DNA of 5,737 bases, from assembly GCA_002469545.1 (NCBI GenBank), contig DKMK01000082.1:1-5737 (forward strand), given 5' to 3'. The stretch's first letter is position 1, and every line of letters begins with the position of its first letter. A model generated the notes under the pieces. The model did not search any database and was not told where the DNA came from. It saw only the letters and a program-made list of their open reading frames with translations. Of this stretch, positions 1 through 5,737 are shown piece by piece. The stretch comes from Rhodobacterales bacterium UBA7416 (lineage in GTDB: Bacteria; Pseudomonadota; Alphaproteobacteria; Rhodobacterales; Rhodobacteraceae). A program made the translations under genes and the position numbers.

Positions 1-158
1 TATAGTATTCGACGAAGGTCCCAACGCCAGGTGATTGGCAGCCAGAAAGTTTGGTTCAATTGTTGGCGACAGTTTATAAATTCGCGGTCAGTTTCTTAAT
101 TCTGCTGTTGGTGCTGTTATTCCGACCGACGGGAATTTTGGCAGGAAAGTCAGTATAA
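1..158 (+). CDS. livH: LivH-type branched-chain amino acid ABC transporter permease, 3' end only (frame possibly interrupted)
   Basis: This is the C-terminal end of an integral inner-membrane permease of the HAAT (Liv) ABC importer family, which pairs with LivM to form the channel. Reading codons from position 6 to the TAA at 156-158 gives about 50 residues. They end in a hydrophobic helix (AVSFLILLLVLLF) followed by RPTGILAGKSV. A last helix followed by 'RPTG/RPQG' and a short tail is the characteristic end of LivH proteins. The stop overlaps the livM start by one base, as expected for livHM co-translation. One oddity: the same frame has a TAG at positions 3-5, so the frame is not open to the left edge. 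Frame 1 is open there and reads YSIRR, which resembles the basic stretch I would expect just before 'KV'. A one-base deletion near positions 10-17, real or from sequencing, is the simplest explanation; a pseudogene is the alternative. The identity of the tail is fairly secure, the gene's integrity is not. Confidence 0.7.
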
Positions 159-160
159 TG
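156..160 (+). promoter_or_regulatory. livH stop / livM start overlap (TAATG)
   Basis: The livH TAA (156-158) and the livM ATG (158-160) share one A. A purine-rich AGGAAAG at 143-149 lies upstream inside the livH end and can serve as the ribosome-binding site. Such overlaps usually mean translational coupling, so that the two permease subunits are made in equal amounts. It also fixes the choice of the livM start. Confidence 0.7.
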
Positions 161-1465
161 GCGCTTAATCGTAATGTCGTTTATTTCGCAATCATGGCAA
201 TCATGCTAATCGGAGTTGGTATGTTCCAAAGCTGGAACGTATCGCTGTCGATTTTAAACTTGTGCTTAATCAGCGCCATCATGGCCTTGGGTGTGAACAT
301 CCAATGGGGTTATGCGGGTCTGTTTAATGTGGGCATCATGGGCTTTGCCGCGCTTGGTGGGTTGGCGGCCGTTTTGGTTGCCATGCCACCGGTCGAGGGC
401 GCATGGGCCGCTGGTGGTTGGGGTGCAATGGGTGGTATCGCATTGGTAATCCTGTCCATCTCGTTGGCCGTTGTAACATACCAACGCATGGCGGCGGGAC
501 GTTTCCGTGCGATTGCCGTTACGGCAATTTGTATCATCGGTTTTTTCATAACACGCGCTGTTTTTGGCCCTGCAACCGAAGCAATCGAAGACATCAATCC
601 AGCCCTTTCAGGATACTTAGGCGGCCTTGGATTGCCAATCGTTTTGGCATGGCCAGTGGGCGGGTTATTCGCAGGTATCGCGGCGTGGGTAATTGGCAAA
701 ATCACTTTGGGTTTACGGTCTGACTATCTGGCGATTGCCACCCTTGGGATTTCCGAAATCATCATCGCAGTTTTAAAACACGAAGACTGGATGACACGCG
801 GTGTGAAAAACGTAATCGGCATGCCACGCCCTGTCCCATACGAAGTGAACCTGCAAACCACCGAATGGTTCCTGTCACTAAGCAATACATTAGGTGCTGA
901 CCCTGTTGGGTTTTCCAGCATATTCGTCAAAATCTGCTACGCTAGTTTGTTCATCATCGTTTTGTTGATTGTTTTATGGTTGTCAGAAACCGCATTAAAA
1001 TCACCATGGGGCCGTATGATGCGTGCCATTCGTGACAACGAAGTATCTGCAAATGCCATGGGCAAAAATGTAACCAAACGCCACTTACAAGTGTTTGTTC
1101 TGGGCTCTGTTGTTGTGGGTATCGCAGGCGCGATGTTAACCACGTTGGACGGGCAATTAACGCCAACGGCATACCAACCACTGCGGTTCACATTTCTGAT
1201 TTGGATCATGGTTATCGTGGGTGGATCAGGCAACAACTGGGGCGCTGTTTTGGGCGGCTTTGTGATCTGGTTCTTCTGGATCGAAGCGGAACCATTGGGG
1301 CTGTTGTTGATGAACGTCATCACATCAGGCATGGCCGAGGACAGCGGATTACGCGCACACCTGATCGGATCTGCGGCGCATATGCGTTTAATGACAATGG
1401 GTATAATATTGTTACTGGTTTTACGGTTCAGTCCACGGGGATTATTACCCGAAAAATCAGCCTAA
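158..1465 (+). CDS. livM: Branched-chain amino acid ABC transporter permease LivM
   Basis: This is the second permease subunit of a Liv/HAAT-type ABC importer in the inner membrane; with LivH it forms the channel driven by the LivG and LivF ATPases and fed by a periplasmic binding protein, none of which lie in the window. The 435-residue product is hydrophobic throughout. Family signatures are visible in order: an N-terminal block around residues 34-60 containing NIQWGYAGLFNVGIMG (the 'N.WGYAG' region), LRSDYLAIATLGISEII at 186-202, the cytoplasmic ATPase-contact (EAA-like) loop SPWGRMMRAIRDNEVSA at about 282-298, VLGSVVVGIAGA at 314-325, and IVGGSGNNWGAVLGG at 353-367. The end, LRFSPRGLLPEKSA, is the usual LivM 'RPRGL' tail. 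The length is near the E. coli protein (about 425) and at the long end of the family. The start is set by the overlap with livH. The substrate is probably branched-chain or other neutral amino acids; the permease alone cannot show specificity. Confidence 0.93.
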   Translation: MALNRNVVYFAIMAIMLIGVGMFQSWNVSLSILNLCLISAIMALGVNIQWGYAGLFNVGIMGFAALGGLAAVLVAMPPVEGAWAAGGWGAMGGIALVILSISLAVVTYQRMAAGRFRAIAVTAICIIGFFITRAVFGPATEAIEDINPALSGYLGGLGLPIVLAWPVGGLFAGIAAWVIGKITLGLRSDYLAIATLGISEIIIAVLKHEDWMTRGVKNVIGMPRPVPYEVNLQTTEWFLSLSNTLGADPVGFSSIFVKICYASLFIIVLLIVLWLSETALKSPWGRMMRAIRDNEVSANAMGKNVTKRHLQVFVLGSVVVGIAGAMLTTLDGQLTPTAYQPLRFTFLIWIMVIVGGSGNNWGAVLGGFVIWFFWIEAEPLGLLLMNVITSGMAEDSGLRAHLIGSAAHMRLMTMGIILLLVLRFSPRGLLPEKSA

Positions 1466-1481
1466 ACTTAAGGCGATCCAT

Positions 1482-1523
1482 AAAAAATTGGCGGTGAATA
1501 TCCTTCACCGCCAATAATATTTT
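1482..1523. terminator. Bidirectional intrinsic terminator between convergent livM and putA
   Basis: A perfect 12-bp inverted repeat, ATTGGCGGTGAA (1487-1498) and TTCACCGCCAAT (1504-1515), encloses the 5-nt loop TATCC. It sits almost centrally: 21 bp after the livM stop and 19 bp after the putA stop. Read on the minus strand, the stem is followed at once by a run of T's (complement of A1482-A1486, continuing A1487), a classic terminator for putA. Read on the plus strand, the T-run is weaker (TTTT at 1520-1523 after AATA). So it should end putA efficiently and livM moderately well, and keep the two convergent transcripts apart. Confidence 0.88.
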
Positions 1524-1534
1524 CTGCTTTGGGT

Positions 1535-4500
1535 TTAAGTACCAGACGCCAGTAAAGCCACGTTCCCACCAGCCGCCGTCGTATCGATGCAGACATGGCG
1601 TTCCAAGACACAACGCGCGGCAACATCCATATCAGTGATCAATGGAATCAACACACCCGTGCGCTGTGACAATGCAACACGGGCCTGCTTTACCGCGATT
1701 TCATCAGCCCACAAAACGGCCACATCAAAACCTGACAGCACAGCCAAATCATCCAATTCCATTCCCAAAATCACACACGGTGCATTACCCGATGCGGTTG
1801 CCATTTGCGCCTGCTCGTTCGCCTGCGCCGCCGTTGGGCCCAGACATAAAACCACGCCTTTGGCATAGGTGGACAAAACATTCAGCTCGCCCGTTGGGCC
1901 GGGCAGGCTCTCTATTTCACGTGCCATTCGCGCGGGGCGCGTGACTGCATCCAATTTTGCTTGGGCTTCAGACGTGGACAAACTAGGCTTTGGGTATGGC
2001 GTGTTTGCGCCGCGCTCAGTTTGCACAAACTGTTTCAAATAATCTGGCCCACCTGCCTTGGGTCCTGTGCCTGACAGACCTTCGCCACCAAACGGTTGTG
2101 ATCCAACCACCGCACCAATTTGATTGCGGTTTACGTAAATATTTCCAACGTTCAACGAATTACACAGATCATGCACACGCGCATCAATGCGCGAATGCAC
2201 CCCAAACGTCAGGCCGTAACCCATGGCGTTGATGTCATCCACAATGCGCGGAATATCATCCGCTTCGAATGTGGCGATGTGTAAAACGGGGCCGAATATT
2301 TCTTGCTTCATGTCCGCAATACCATTCACGCGGATCGCCGTAGGGCGAATATAGGTGCCCGTTTGCGGTACATCCGATTGGTGCATAACGCGCCCTTCGC
2401 CGTCCGCGATATCAATATGATCTTGAATACCTTTGGCGGCAACAACTGTAATTACGGGCCCCACATCAACCGTGGCCAACCACGGTGTATCCGCCACCAA
2501 TTCATCCATCGCACCATACAACATCGTCAGGAATTTATCCGCGACATCCTGCTGTACATACAACATACGTAACGCTGAACAGCGTTGGCCAGCAGATTGA
2601 AAAGAGCTGGCAACAATATCACGCACAGCCTGTTCAGGCAGGGCAGTGCTGTCCACGATCATCGCGTTCAGACCACCTGTTTCGGCAATCAAGGGCGCAA
2701 ACGGATTGCCATTTGCCGCCATGCTGGCATTGATCATTTGTGCGGTGGCGGTGGACCCTGTGAAACAGACCCCGTCAATGTCAGGACTGGCAACCAAAGT
2801 AGCCCCAATTTCGTGCCCTGTACCAATTAGCAACTGTAACGCATCACGGGGAACGCCCGCCTGATACATCAATTCAACCGCGCGCGCGGCGATGATTGGT
2901 GTGGGTTCTGCGGGCTTGGACAATACTGCATTGCCACCAGCCAGCGCCGCTGAAATCTGCCCTGTGAAAATCGCCAACGGGAAATTCCAAGGTGAAATAC
3001 AAACAAACTTACCCCGTGATGCCTGATTAGAAAAATTCACCGATTGCGCGGCGTAGTAGCGTAGAAAATCCACTGCTTCGCGAATTTCAGAAACCGCATC
3101 CATCAGCGTTTTACCTGCTTCGCGTGATAGGATTGCGAACAGCTCGCCAAAATTATCTTCGTATAGATCTGCGATTTTGTTCAAAACAACGGCGCGATCA
3201 ATCTGTGGCACATCCCACGGTTTTGCATCTTTGATCGCACGCACAGCATCATCGCGGCTGGCAGATGTCGCAGACCCAACGACGTCTGCATTATCCGCAG
3301 GATTGGTAATTGTTTCTGCCAAACCATGCGCATCACCAGCCGCCAAATACGCAGATACAGTCCATGTTGTTTTCTTAAACACATCACGCGCTGCATCAAT
3401 ATGCGCCAATTCAGTTACGCTGTTGATATCAAACCCTAACGAGTTCGTGCGTTCAGGTAGATAAATATCAGCAGGTCGCGGCAGCCAGTCTTCGCCATCC
3501 TTAACCCCGTTCCACGTATCAATCGGGTCTTCAACGCATTCACGTGCAAGCGTATCCATGTCCAAGATTTTGTTAACGAAAGACGAATTCGCCCCGTTTT
3601 CCAACAGGCGACGCACCAGATAGGCCAGCAAATCATCGTGAATGCCAACAGGTGCATAAATGCGGCAACGCACATCCGCACCCGCCATCACATGATCATA
3701 TAATGCACCACCCATACCGTGTAGGCGTTGAAATTCGAATTTCTGACCCTTGGCCATTTTCAATACGGCATGCACCGAATGTGCGTTATGTGTGGCAAAT
3801 TGTGGGTAAATACGATCCGACATGTCCAATAATTTACGCGCACAGGCAACATAGGAAATATCAGTCGCACATTTTTTGGTGAACACAGGGAACCCGTTCA
3901 ACGCATCAACCTGTGCACGTTTAATTTCCGTGTCCCAATACGCACCTTTGACCAAACGCACCATTATTTTGCGGTCCAGTCGTTCGGACGTTGCATACAA
4001 CCAATCCAAAACAGGCGCCGCACGTTTTCCGTATGCCTGAACAACAACACCAAAACCATCCCAACCCGTCAGGCGCGGATCAGCTAAAACGGCCTCTATT
4101 ATATCCAACGACAGATCCAAACGATCCGCCTCTTCTGCATCAATGTTCAATCCCATATTTGCATCACACGCCAGCAACACCAAATCGCGTAGGCGTTTCA
4201 CCAACACATCCATCACTGCTTCGCGATGTGCCAATTCGTAACGTGGGAACAGGGCGGACAGTTTGATTGAAATGCCGGGGTTATTTCGCACATCCTTGTC
4301 TGTGGAATGTTTCGCCAGATGGGTGATGGCATCTGCATACGCCTTGGTGAATACACGCGCGTCCCCGTCAGTTAATGCCGCTTCGCCCAGCATGTCATAT
4401 GAGTATGTGTAACCTTGCGTTTTGCGTGATTTGCCGCGTTTTACCGCCTCTTGGATTGTTTGGCCCAAAACAAACTGGTTTCCCATTTCTTTCATTGCGG

Positions 4501-4984
4501 CGCGAACGGCGCGGCGAATAACGGGTTCGCCCACACGTTTCACCAATCCGCGCATCGCTGAAAAAATGCCCGGCTCTTCTGCTTCGTCCAAAACTTTGCC
4601 CGTCAACATCAACGCCCATGTGGACGCGTTCACCAAATTACTGTCGGATTTGCCCATATGTTCGGCCCAACCGCGATCGGTCAATTTGTCCTCGATCAGA
4701 TCATCCATCGTTTGCGCATCGGGGACACGTAACAGTGCTTCGGCCAAGCACATCAATGCGATACCTTCGGAATTTGACAGACCATATTCCGCCAAAAACA
4801 CTTCCATCATGCCTGGATTTTTATCACCACGGATTTGTTCAACCAGATGGGCCGCGTTTGTGACGATTGCTTCGCGATCATCCACAGTCAGGCGCGTTTG
4901 TGTCGCCAGTTGTGAAACCAACGGGATCTCTTCACTTAGGTGTAAATCGCGCATGTTGTTGCGTATGTCAGTAAGGTTTTGCAT
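1535..4984 (-). CDS. putA: Bifunctional proline dehydrogenase / L-glutamate-gamma-semialdehyde dehydrogenase PutA (type B, no DNA-binding domain)
   Basis: PutA oxidises proline to P5C with FAD, passing electrons to membrane quinone, then oxidises the hydrolysed semialdehyde to glutamate with NAD+. Residue numbers below count from the upstream ATG at 4990. The PRODH barrel spans about 195-475: SIKLSALFPRY with K243, DAEEADRL with D284, RLVKGAYWD at 345-353, FATHNA at 398-403, RIYAPVG with Y445, and the paired arginines R460/R461 in LVRRLLENGAN. These match E. coli K329, D370, Y540 and R555/R556. The P5CDH domain spans about 540-990: SPWNFP with N669, K692 in SKPAEP, FTGS at 743-746, base E770, nucleophile C804 in GQRCSALR, E897 in QEIFGPV, and FGGEGLSGTG at 967-976. 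Residues 1030-1151 form the ALDH-like C-terminal tail ending TAAGGNVALLASGT. No ribbon-helix-helix domain is present at the N-terminus, so this is not the self-repressing E. coli type. I chose the second ATG (1149 aa) because GGAG (4994-4991) abuts the first ATG but lies 6 nt from the second. Every catalytic residue checked is intact. Confidence 0.97.
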   Translation of the reverse strand: MQNLTDIRNNMRDLHLSEEIPLVSQLATQTRLTVDDREAIVTNAAHLVEQIRGDKNPGMMEVFLAEYGLSNSEGIALMCLAEALLRVPDAQTMDDLIEDKLTDRGWAEHMGKSDSNLVNASTWALMLTGKVLDEAEEPGIFSAMRGLVKRVGEPVIRRAVRAAMKEMGNQFVLGQTIQEAVKRGKSRKTQGYTYSYDMLGEAALTDGDARVFTKAYADAITHLAKHSTDKDVRNNPGISIKLSALFPRYELAHREAVMDVLVKRLRDLVLLACDANMGLNIDAEEADRLDLSLDIIEAVLADPRLTGWDGFGVVVQAYGKRAAPVLDWLYATSERLDRKIMVRLVKGAYWDTEIKRAQVDALNGFPVFTKKCATDISYVACARKLLDMSDRIYPQFATHNAHSVHAVLKMAKGQKFEFQRLHGMGGALYDHVMAGADVRCRIYAPVGIHDDLLAYLVRRLLENGANSSFVNKILDMDTLARECVEDPIDTWNGVKDGEDWLPRPADIYLPERTNSLGFDINSVTELAHIDAARDVFKKTTWTVSAYLAAGDAHGLAETITNPADNADVVGSATSASRDDAVRAIKDAKPWDVPQIDRAVVLNKIADLYEDNFGELFAILSREAGKTLMDAVSEIREAVDFLRYYAAQSVNFSNQASRGKFVCISPWNFPLAIFTGQISAALAGGNAVLSKPAEPTPIIAARAVELMYQAGVPRDALQLLIGTGHEIGATLVASPDIDGVCFTGSTATAQMINASMAANGNPFAPLIAETGGLNAMIVDSTALPEQAVRDIVASSFQSAGQRCSALRMLYVQQDVADKFLTMLYGAMDELVADTPWLATVDVGPVITVVAAKGIQDHIDIADGEGRVMHQSDVPQTGTYIRPTAIRVNGIADMKQEIFGPVLHIATFEADDIPRIVDDINAMGYGLTFGVHSRIDARVHDLCNSLNVGNIYVNRNQIGAVVGSQPFGGEGLSGTGPKAGGPDYLKQFVQTERGANTPYPKPSLSTSEAQAKLDAVTRPARMAREIESLPGPTGELNVLSTYAKGVVLCLGPTAAQANEQAQMATASGNAPCVILGMELDDLAVLSGFDVAVLWADEIAVKQARVALSQRTGVLIPLITDMDVAARCVLERHVCIDTTAAGGNVALLASGT

Positions 4985-5099
4985 GGCCATCTCCGATGTT
5001 TATCGGATCAGCATAGCCGAGATGTTTGAAATTATTTCGCCATTTATTTTCAAAATTTGGGTAATATCACTTCGTTTTTTACACCAAACAGGTATAAAG
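4985..5099. promoter_or_regulatory. Divergent putA-putR control region with candidate Lrp-type operator palindromes
   Basis: All promoter and operator signals for both putA and putR must fit in these roughly 110 bp unless they extend into the genes. Its AT-rich core contains GAAAT-T-ATTTC (5028-5038) and ATTTT-C-AAAAT (5046-5056), two odd-length palindromes with centres 18 bp apart. It also contains the inverted pair TTTGAAA (5025-5031) and TTTCAAA (5048-5054). Lrp-family proteins bind AT-rich imperfect palindromes, often several in phase, so these are reasonable PutR sites. For putR, TAATAT (5062-5067) is a possible -10 but lacks a good -35. For putA, TATGCT on the minus strand (complement of 5011-5016) is a weak -10 candidate, also without a clear -35. 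Missing -35 boxes would fit activation by PutR. No promoter assignment here is secure. Confidence 0.5.
4991..5007 (-). promoter_or_regulatory. putA ribosome-binding site inside a small hairpin
   Basis: On the minus strand the leader reads TCCGAT-AAAC-ATCGGA, a perfect 6-bp stem (5007-5002 with 4997-4992) and a 4-nt loop. The next base is G4991, which completes GGAG at 4994-4991. Three of the four Shine-Dalgarno bases therefore lie in the 3' arm. The GGAG is 6 nt upstream of the ATG at 4984-4982 and directly against the ATG at 4990-4988, which favours the inner start. The pairing is seen directly; a regulatory role in putA translation is inferred. Confidence 0.5.
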
Positions 5100-5561
5100 A
5101 TGTCAAATATCACGGGATTAGGTGAAATGGATTCTTTCGATCTTAAAATTCTACGGATTCTTGAGGTAAATGGCCGCATTACCAACTCTGAGCTATCAAA
5201 TCGTGTTGGCCTGTCGAAAACACCCTGTCAGATTCGTGTAAAAAACATGGTGTCGATCGGTGTGATTAAGGGGTTTCGTGCGGTGTTGGACAATGATGCA
5301 TTGGATCGTAATCACATATCATTCACCGAAGTGAAATTAAATGATACACGTGATGCGACACTGCGCATGTTCAACAATGCGGTGATGGAAATTCCAGAAA
5401 TTGTTGAATGCCACATGATCGCAGGTAAGTTCGATTATTTGCTGAAAGTACGCACCAAAAACATATCTGATTACCGCATTGCCCTTGGTGAAAAGATATC
5501 GACATTGCCATGCGTTGCGAACACGTCAACACATGTGGCCATGGAAGCAGTGAAAGAGTGA
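5100..5561 (+). CDS. putR: Lrp/AsnC-family transcriptional regulator, probable proline-responsive PutR
   Basis: The 153-residue product has the two-domain Lrp/AsnC layout. An N-terminal winged helix-turn-helix spans about 12-60 (FDLKILRILEVNGRITNSELSNRVGLS, with LSKTPCQIRVKNM at 38-50 as the recognition helix region). A C-terminal ligand-sensing RAM domain spans about 70-150, with the typical VECHMIAGKFDYLLKV (102-117) and a final LP-V-T-T-VAMEAVK segment. The length fits the family. It is divergent from putA across a short AT-rich gap. In R. capsulatus and A. tumefaciens an Lrp-like PutR in this position activates putA in response to proline, so the same role is inferred here; it also supplies the regulation that an RHH-less PutA lacks. 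The start at 5100 has AGG at 5090-5092 with 7-nt spacing. ATG 5127 (144 aa), preceded by AGGTGA, is a real alternative. The frame stays open far upstream antisense to putA, but that extension encodes nothing Lrp-like. Confidence 0.9.
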   Translation: MSNITGLGEMDSFDLKILRILEVNGRITNSELSNRVGLSKTPCQIRVKNMVSIGVIKGFRAVLDNDALDRNHISFTEVKLNDTRDATLRMFNNAVMEIPEIVECHMIAGKFDYLLKVRTKNISDYRIALGEKISTLPCVANTSTHVAMEAVKE

Positions 5562-5587
5562 GTGTTTTATTTCTAAAACCATTTTCT

Positions 5588-5628
5588 AAAAACTTTGACC
5601 ATACGGTAAAAGTTTTTCTATCTTTTCT
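5588..5628 (+). terminator. Terminator-like AT-rich hairpin downstream of putR
   Basis: AAAAACTTT (5588-5596) pairs perfectly with AAAGTTTTT (5609-5617). Inside, after one G-A mismatch, ACC (5598-5600) pairs with GGT (5605-5607) around the loop ATAC. The stem ends in five T's and is followed by the T-rich CTATCTTTTCT. It starts 26 bp after the putR stop, a good position to end putR. The stem is AT-rich and so weaker than the one at 1487-1515, and it could also act in the opposite direction because of the A-run on the left. Confidence 0.55.
5595..5624 (+). promoter_or_regulatory. Candidate sigma-70 promoter for the downstream kinase gene
   Basis: TTGACC (5595-5600) matches the -35 consensus at five of six bases. 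TATCTT (5619-5624) matches the -10 at four of six, with an 18-bp spacer. It lies 50 bp before the TTG start at 5674 and overlaps the putR terminator hairpin, so the kinase gene would have its own promoter where putR transcription ends. This rests on pattern only. Confidence 0.35.
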
Positions 5629-5673
5629 AGTTCATTTAGGTATGCTGATTGAAATCAAATCAACAGGTGCCCT

Positions 5674-5737
5674 TTGATTCTTAACTTTGGTTCCATCAAT
5701 ATAGACAATGTTTATGTCCGTCGTCAGATAAATTGGA
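5674..5737 (+). CDS. Probable PfkB/ribokinase-family carbohydrate kinase, first 21 codons
   Basis: Only the N-terminus is visible, cut by the window edge. After the start codon it reads ILNFGSINIDNVY, which matches the 'GS.N.D.V' first beta strand of PfkB-family sugar kinases (ribokinase, fructokinase, adenosine kinase and relatives), where the Asp helps bind the sugar. In that family a P/GGE-T motif would be expected within the next few residues, just beyond the edge. The start is TTG at 5674: an in-frame TGA at 5650-5652 leaves no ATG or GTG, and AGG at 5665-5667 sits 6 nt upstream. The phosphorylated sugar cannot be told from this fragment. No functional link to putA or putR is evident, and the hairpin before it argues for a separate transcript. 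A chance match of a short peptide remains possible. Confidence 0.55.
   Translation, partial: MILNFGSINIDNVYVRRQINW

Noticed and set aside
310..1332. Two 131-codon minus-strand open frames opposite livM (310-705 and 937-1332).
   Set aside because: Their translations are low-complexity (proline, alanine, threonine-rich), as expected for the antisense of a hydrophobic membrane protein, and neither resembles a known family.
1402..1407. Perfect TATAAT near the end of livM, a possible -10 box.
   Set aside because: It encodes part of the conserved C-terminal helix of LivM. The hexamer at -35 distance (CATATG) is not a match, and no plus-strand gene follows before the terminator.
1587..2864. Several plus-strand open frames of 80-100 codons opposite the C-terminal half of putA.
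   Set aside because: They overlap each other and lie opposite conserved PutA sequence, with no recognisable motif. They are shadows.
4422..5099. Plus-strand frame of PutR stays open some 680 bp upstream, through the antisense of putA, which could suggest a 379-residue fusion protein.
   Set aside because: The extension lies opposite highly conserved PutA coding sequence, its translation looks random and arginine/serine-rich, and the Lrp domain starts right after a well-placed ATG at 5100. It is an antisense shadow.
5642..5677. 12-codon mini-ORF (ATG to TGA) just before the kinase gene, considered as a leader peptide.
   Set aside because: It has no run of regulatory codons, its AGG is too close to its ATG (about 2 nt), and no attenuator structure is evident after it. 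It is kept only as a remark in the kinase finding.
1..5737. Search for CRISPR repeats, tRNA or rRNA genes, insertion sequences, att sites, toxin-antitoxin or phage-defence genes.
   Set aside because: No repeat array, tRNA-like fold, transposase motif or defence-gene signature was seen by eye. Nearly the whole window is explained by the four or five metabolic, transport and regulatory genes.

Overview
The window reads as a piece of an alphaproteobacterial chromosome of moderate GC content, most likely from the Rhodobacterales (marine roseobacter) group. That placement is an inference from two things. The LivM protein has the long form, with motifs I recall from that group. A bifunctional PutA without a DNA-binding domain also sits divergently next to an Lrp-family regulator, the PutA/PutR arrangement described in Rhodobacter capsulatus and Agrobacterium. 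I ran no database search.

Layout, left to right: (1) positions 1-158 hold the 3' end of a livH-type branched-chain amino acid ABC permease gene, whose visible frame carries an in-frame TAG at 3-5. (2) The next gene, livM (158-1465, +), overlaps the livH stop by one base (TAATG). (3) A perfect 12-bp hairpin at 1487-1515 lies midway between the convergent livM and putA genes and probably terminates both. (4) putA (1535-4984, -) encodes a trifunctional-like but RHH-less proline utilization flavoenzyme of about 1149 residues, with a proline dehydrogenase domain, a P5C dehydrogenase domain and a C-terminal ALDH-like tail (the 'type B' architecture). (5) A compact AT-rich divergent control region of about 110 bp (roughly 4985-5099) contains small palindromes and a hairpin that overlaps the putA ribosome-binding site. 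(6) putR (5100-5561, +) encodes an Lrp/AsnC regulator. (7) A 112-bp gap follows with a terminator-like hairpin and a candidate promoter. (8) The first 21 codons of a probable PfkB/ribokinase-family sugar kinase, starting with TTG at 5674, run off the right edge.

How the genes work together: PutR probably senses proline and switches on putA, whose product oxidises proline to glutamate. LivH and LivM form the membrane channel of an amino acid importer whose binding protein and ATPases would lie outside the window. A link between that importer and proline catabolism is possible but unproven, because the two units are convergent and separately transcribed. I see no RNA genes, mobile elements, CRISPR arrays or phage genes. 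The region is mostly ordinary core metabolism. The points worth a second look are the interrupted livH frame, the hairpin over the putA ribosome-binding site, and the palindromes in the divergent promoter region.
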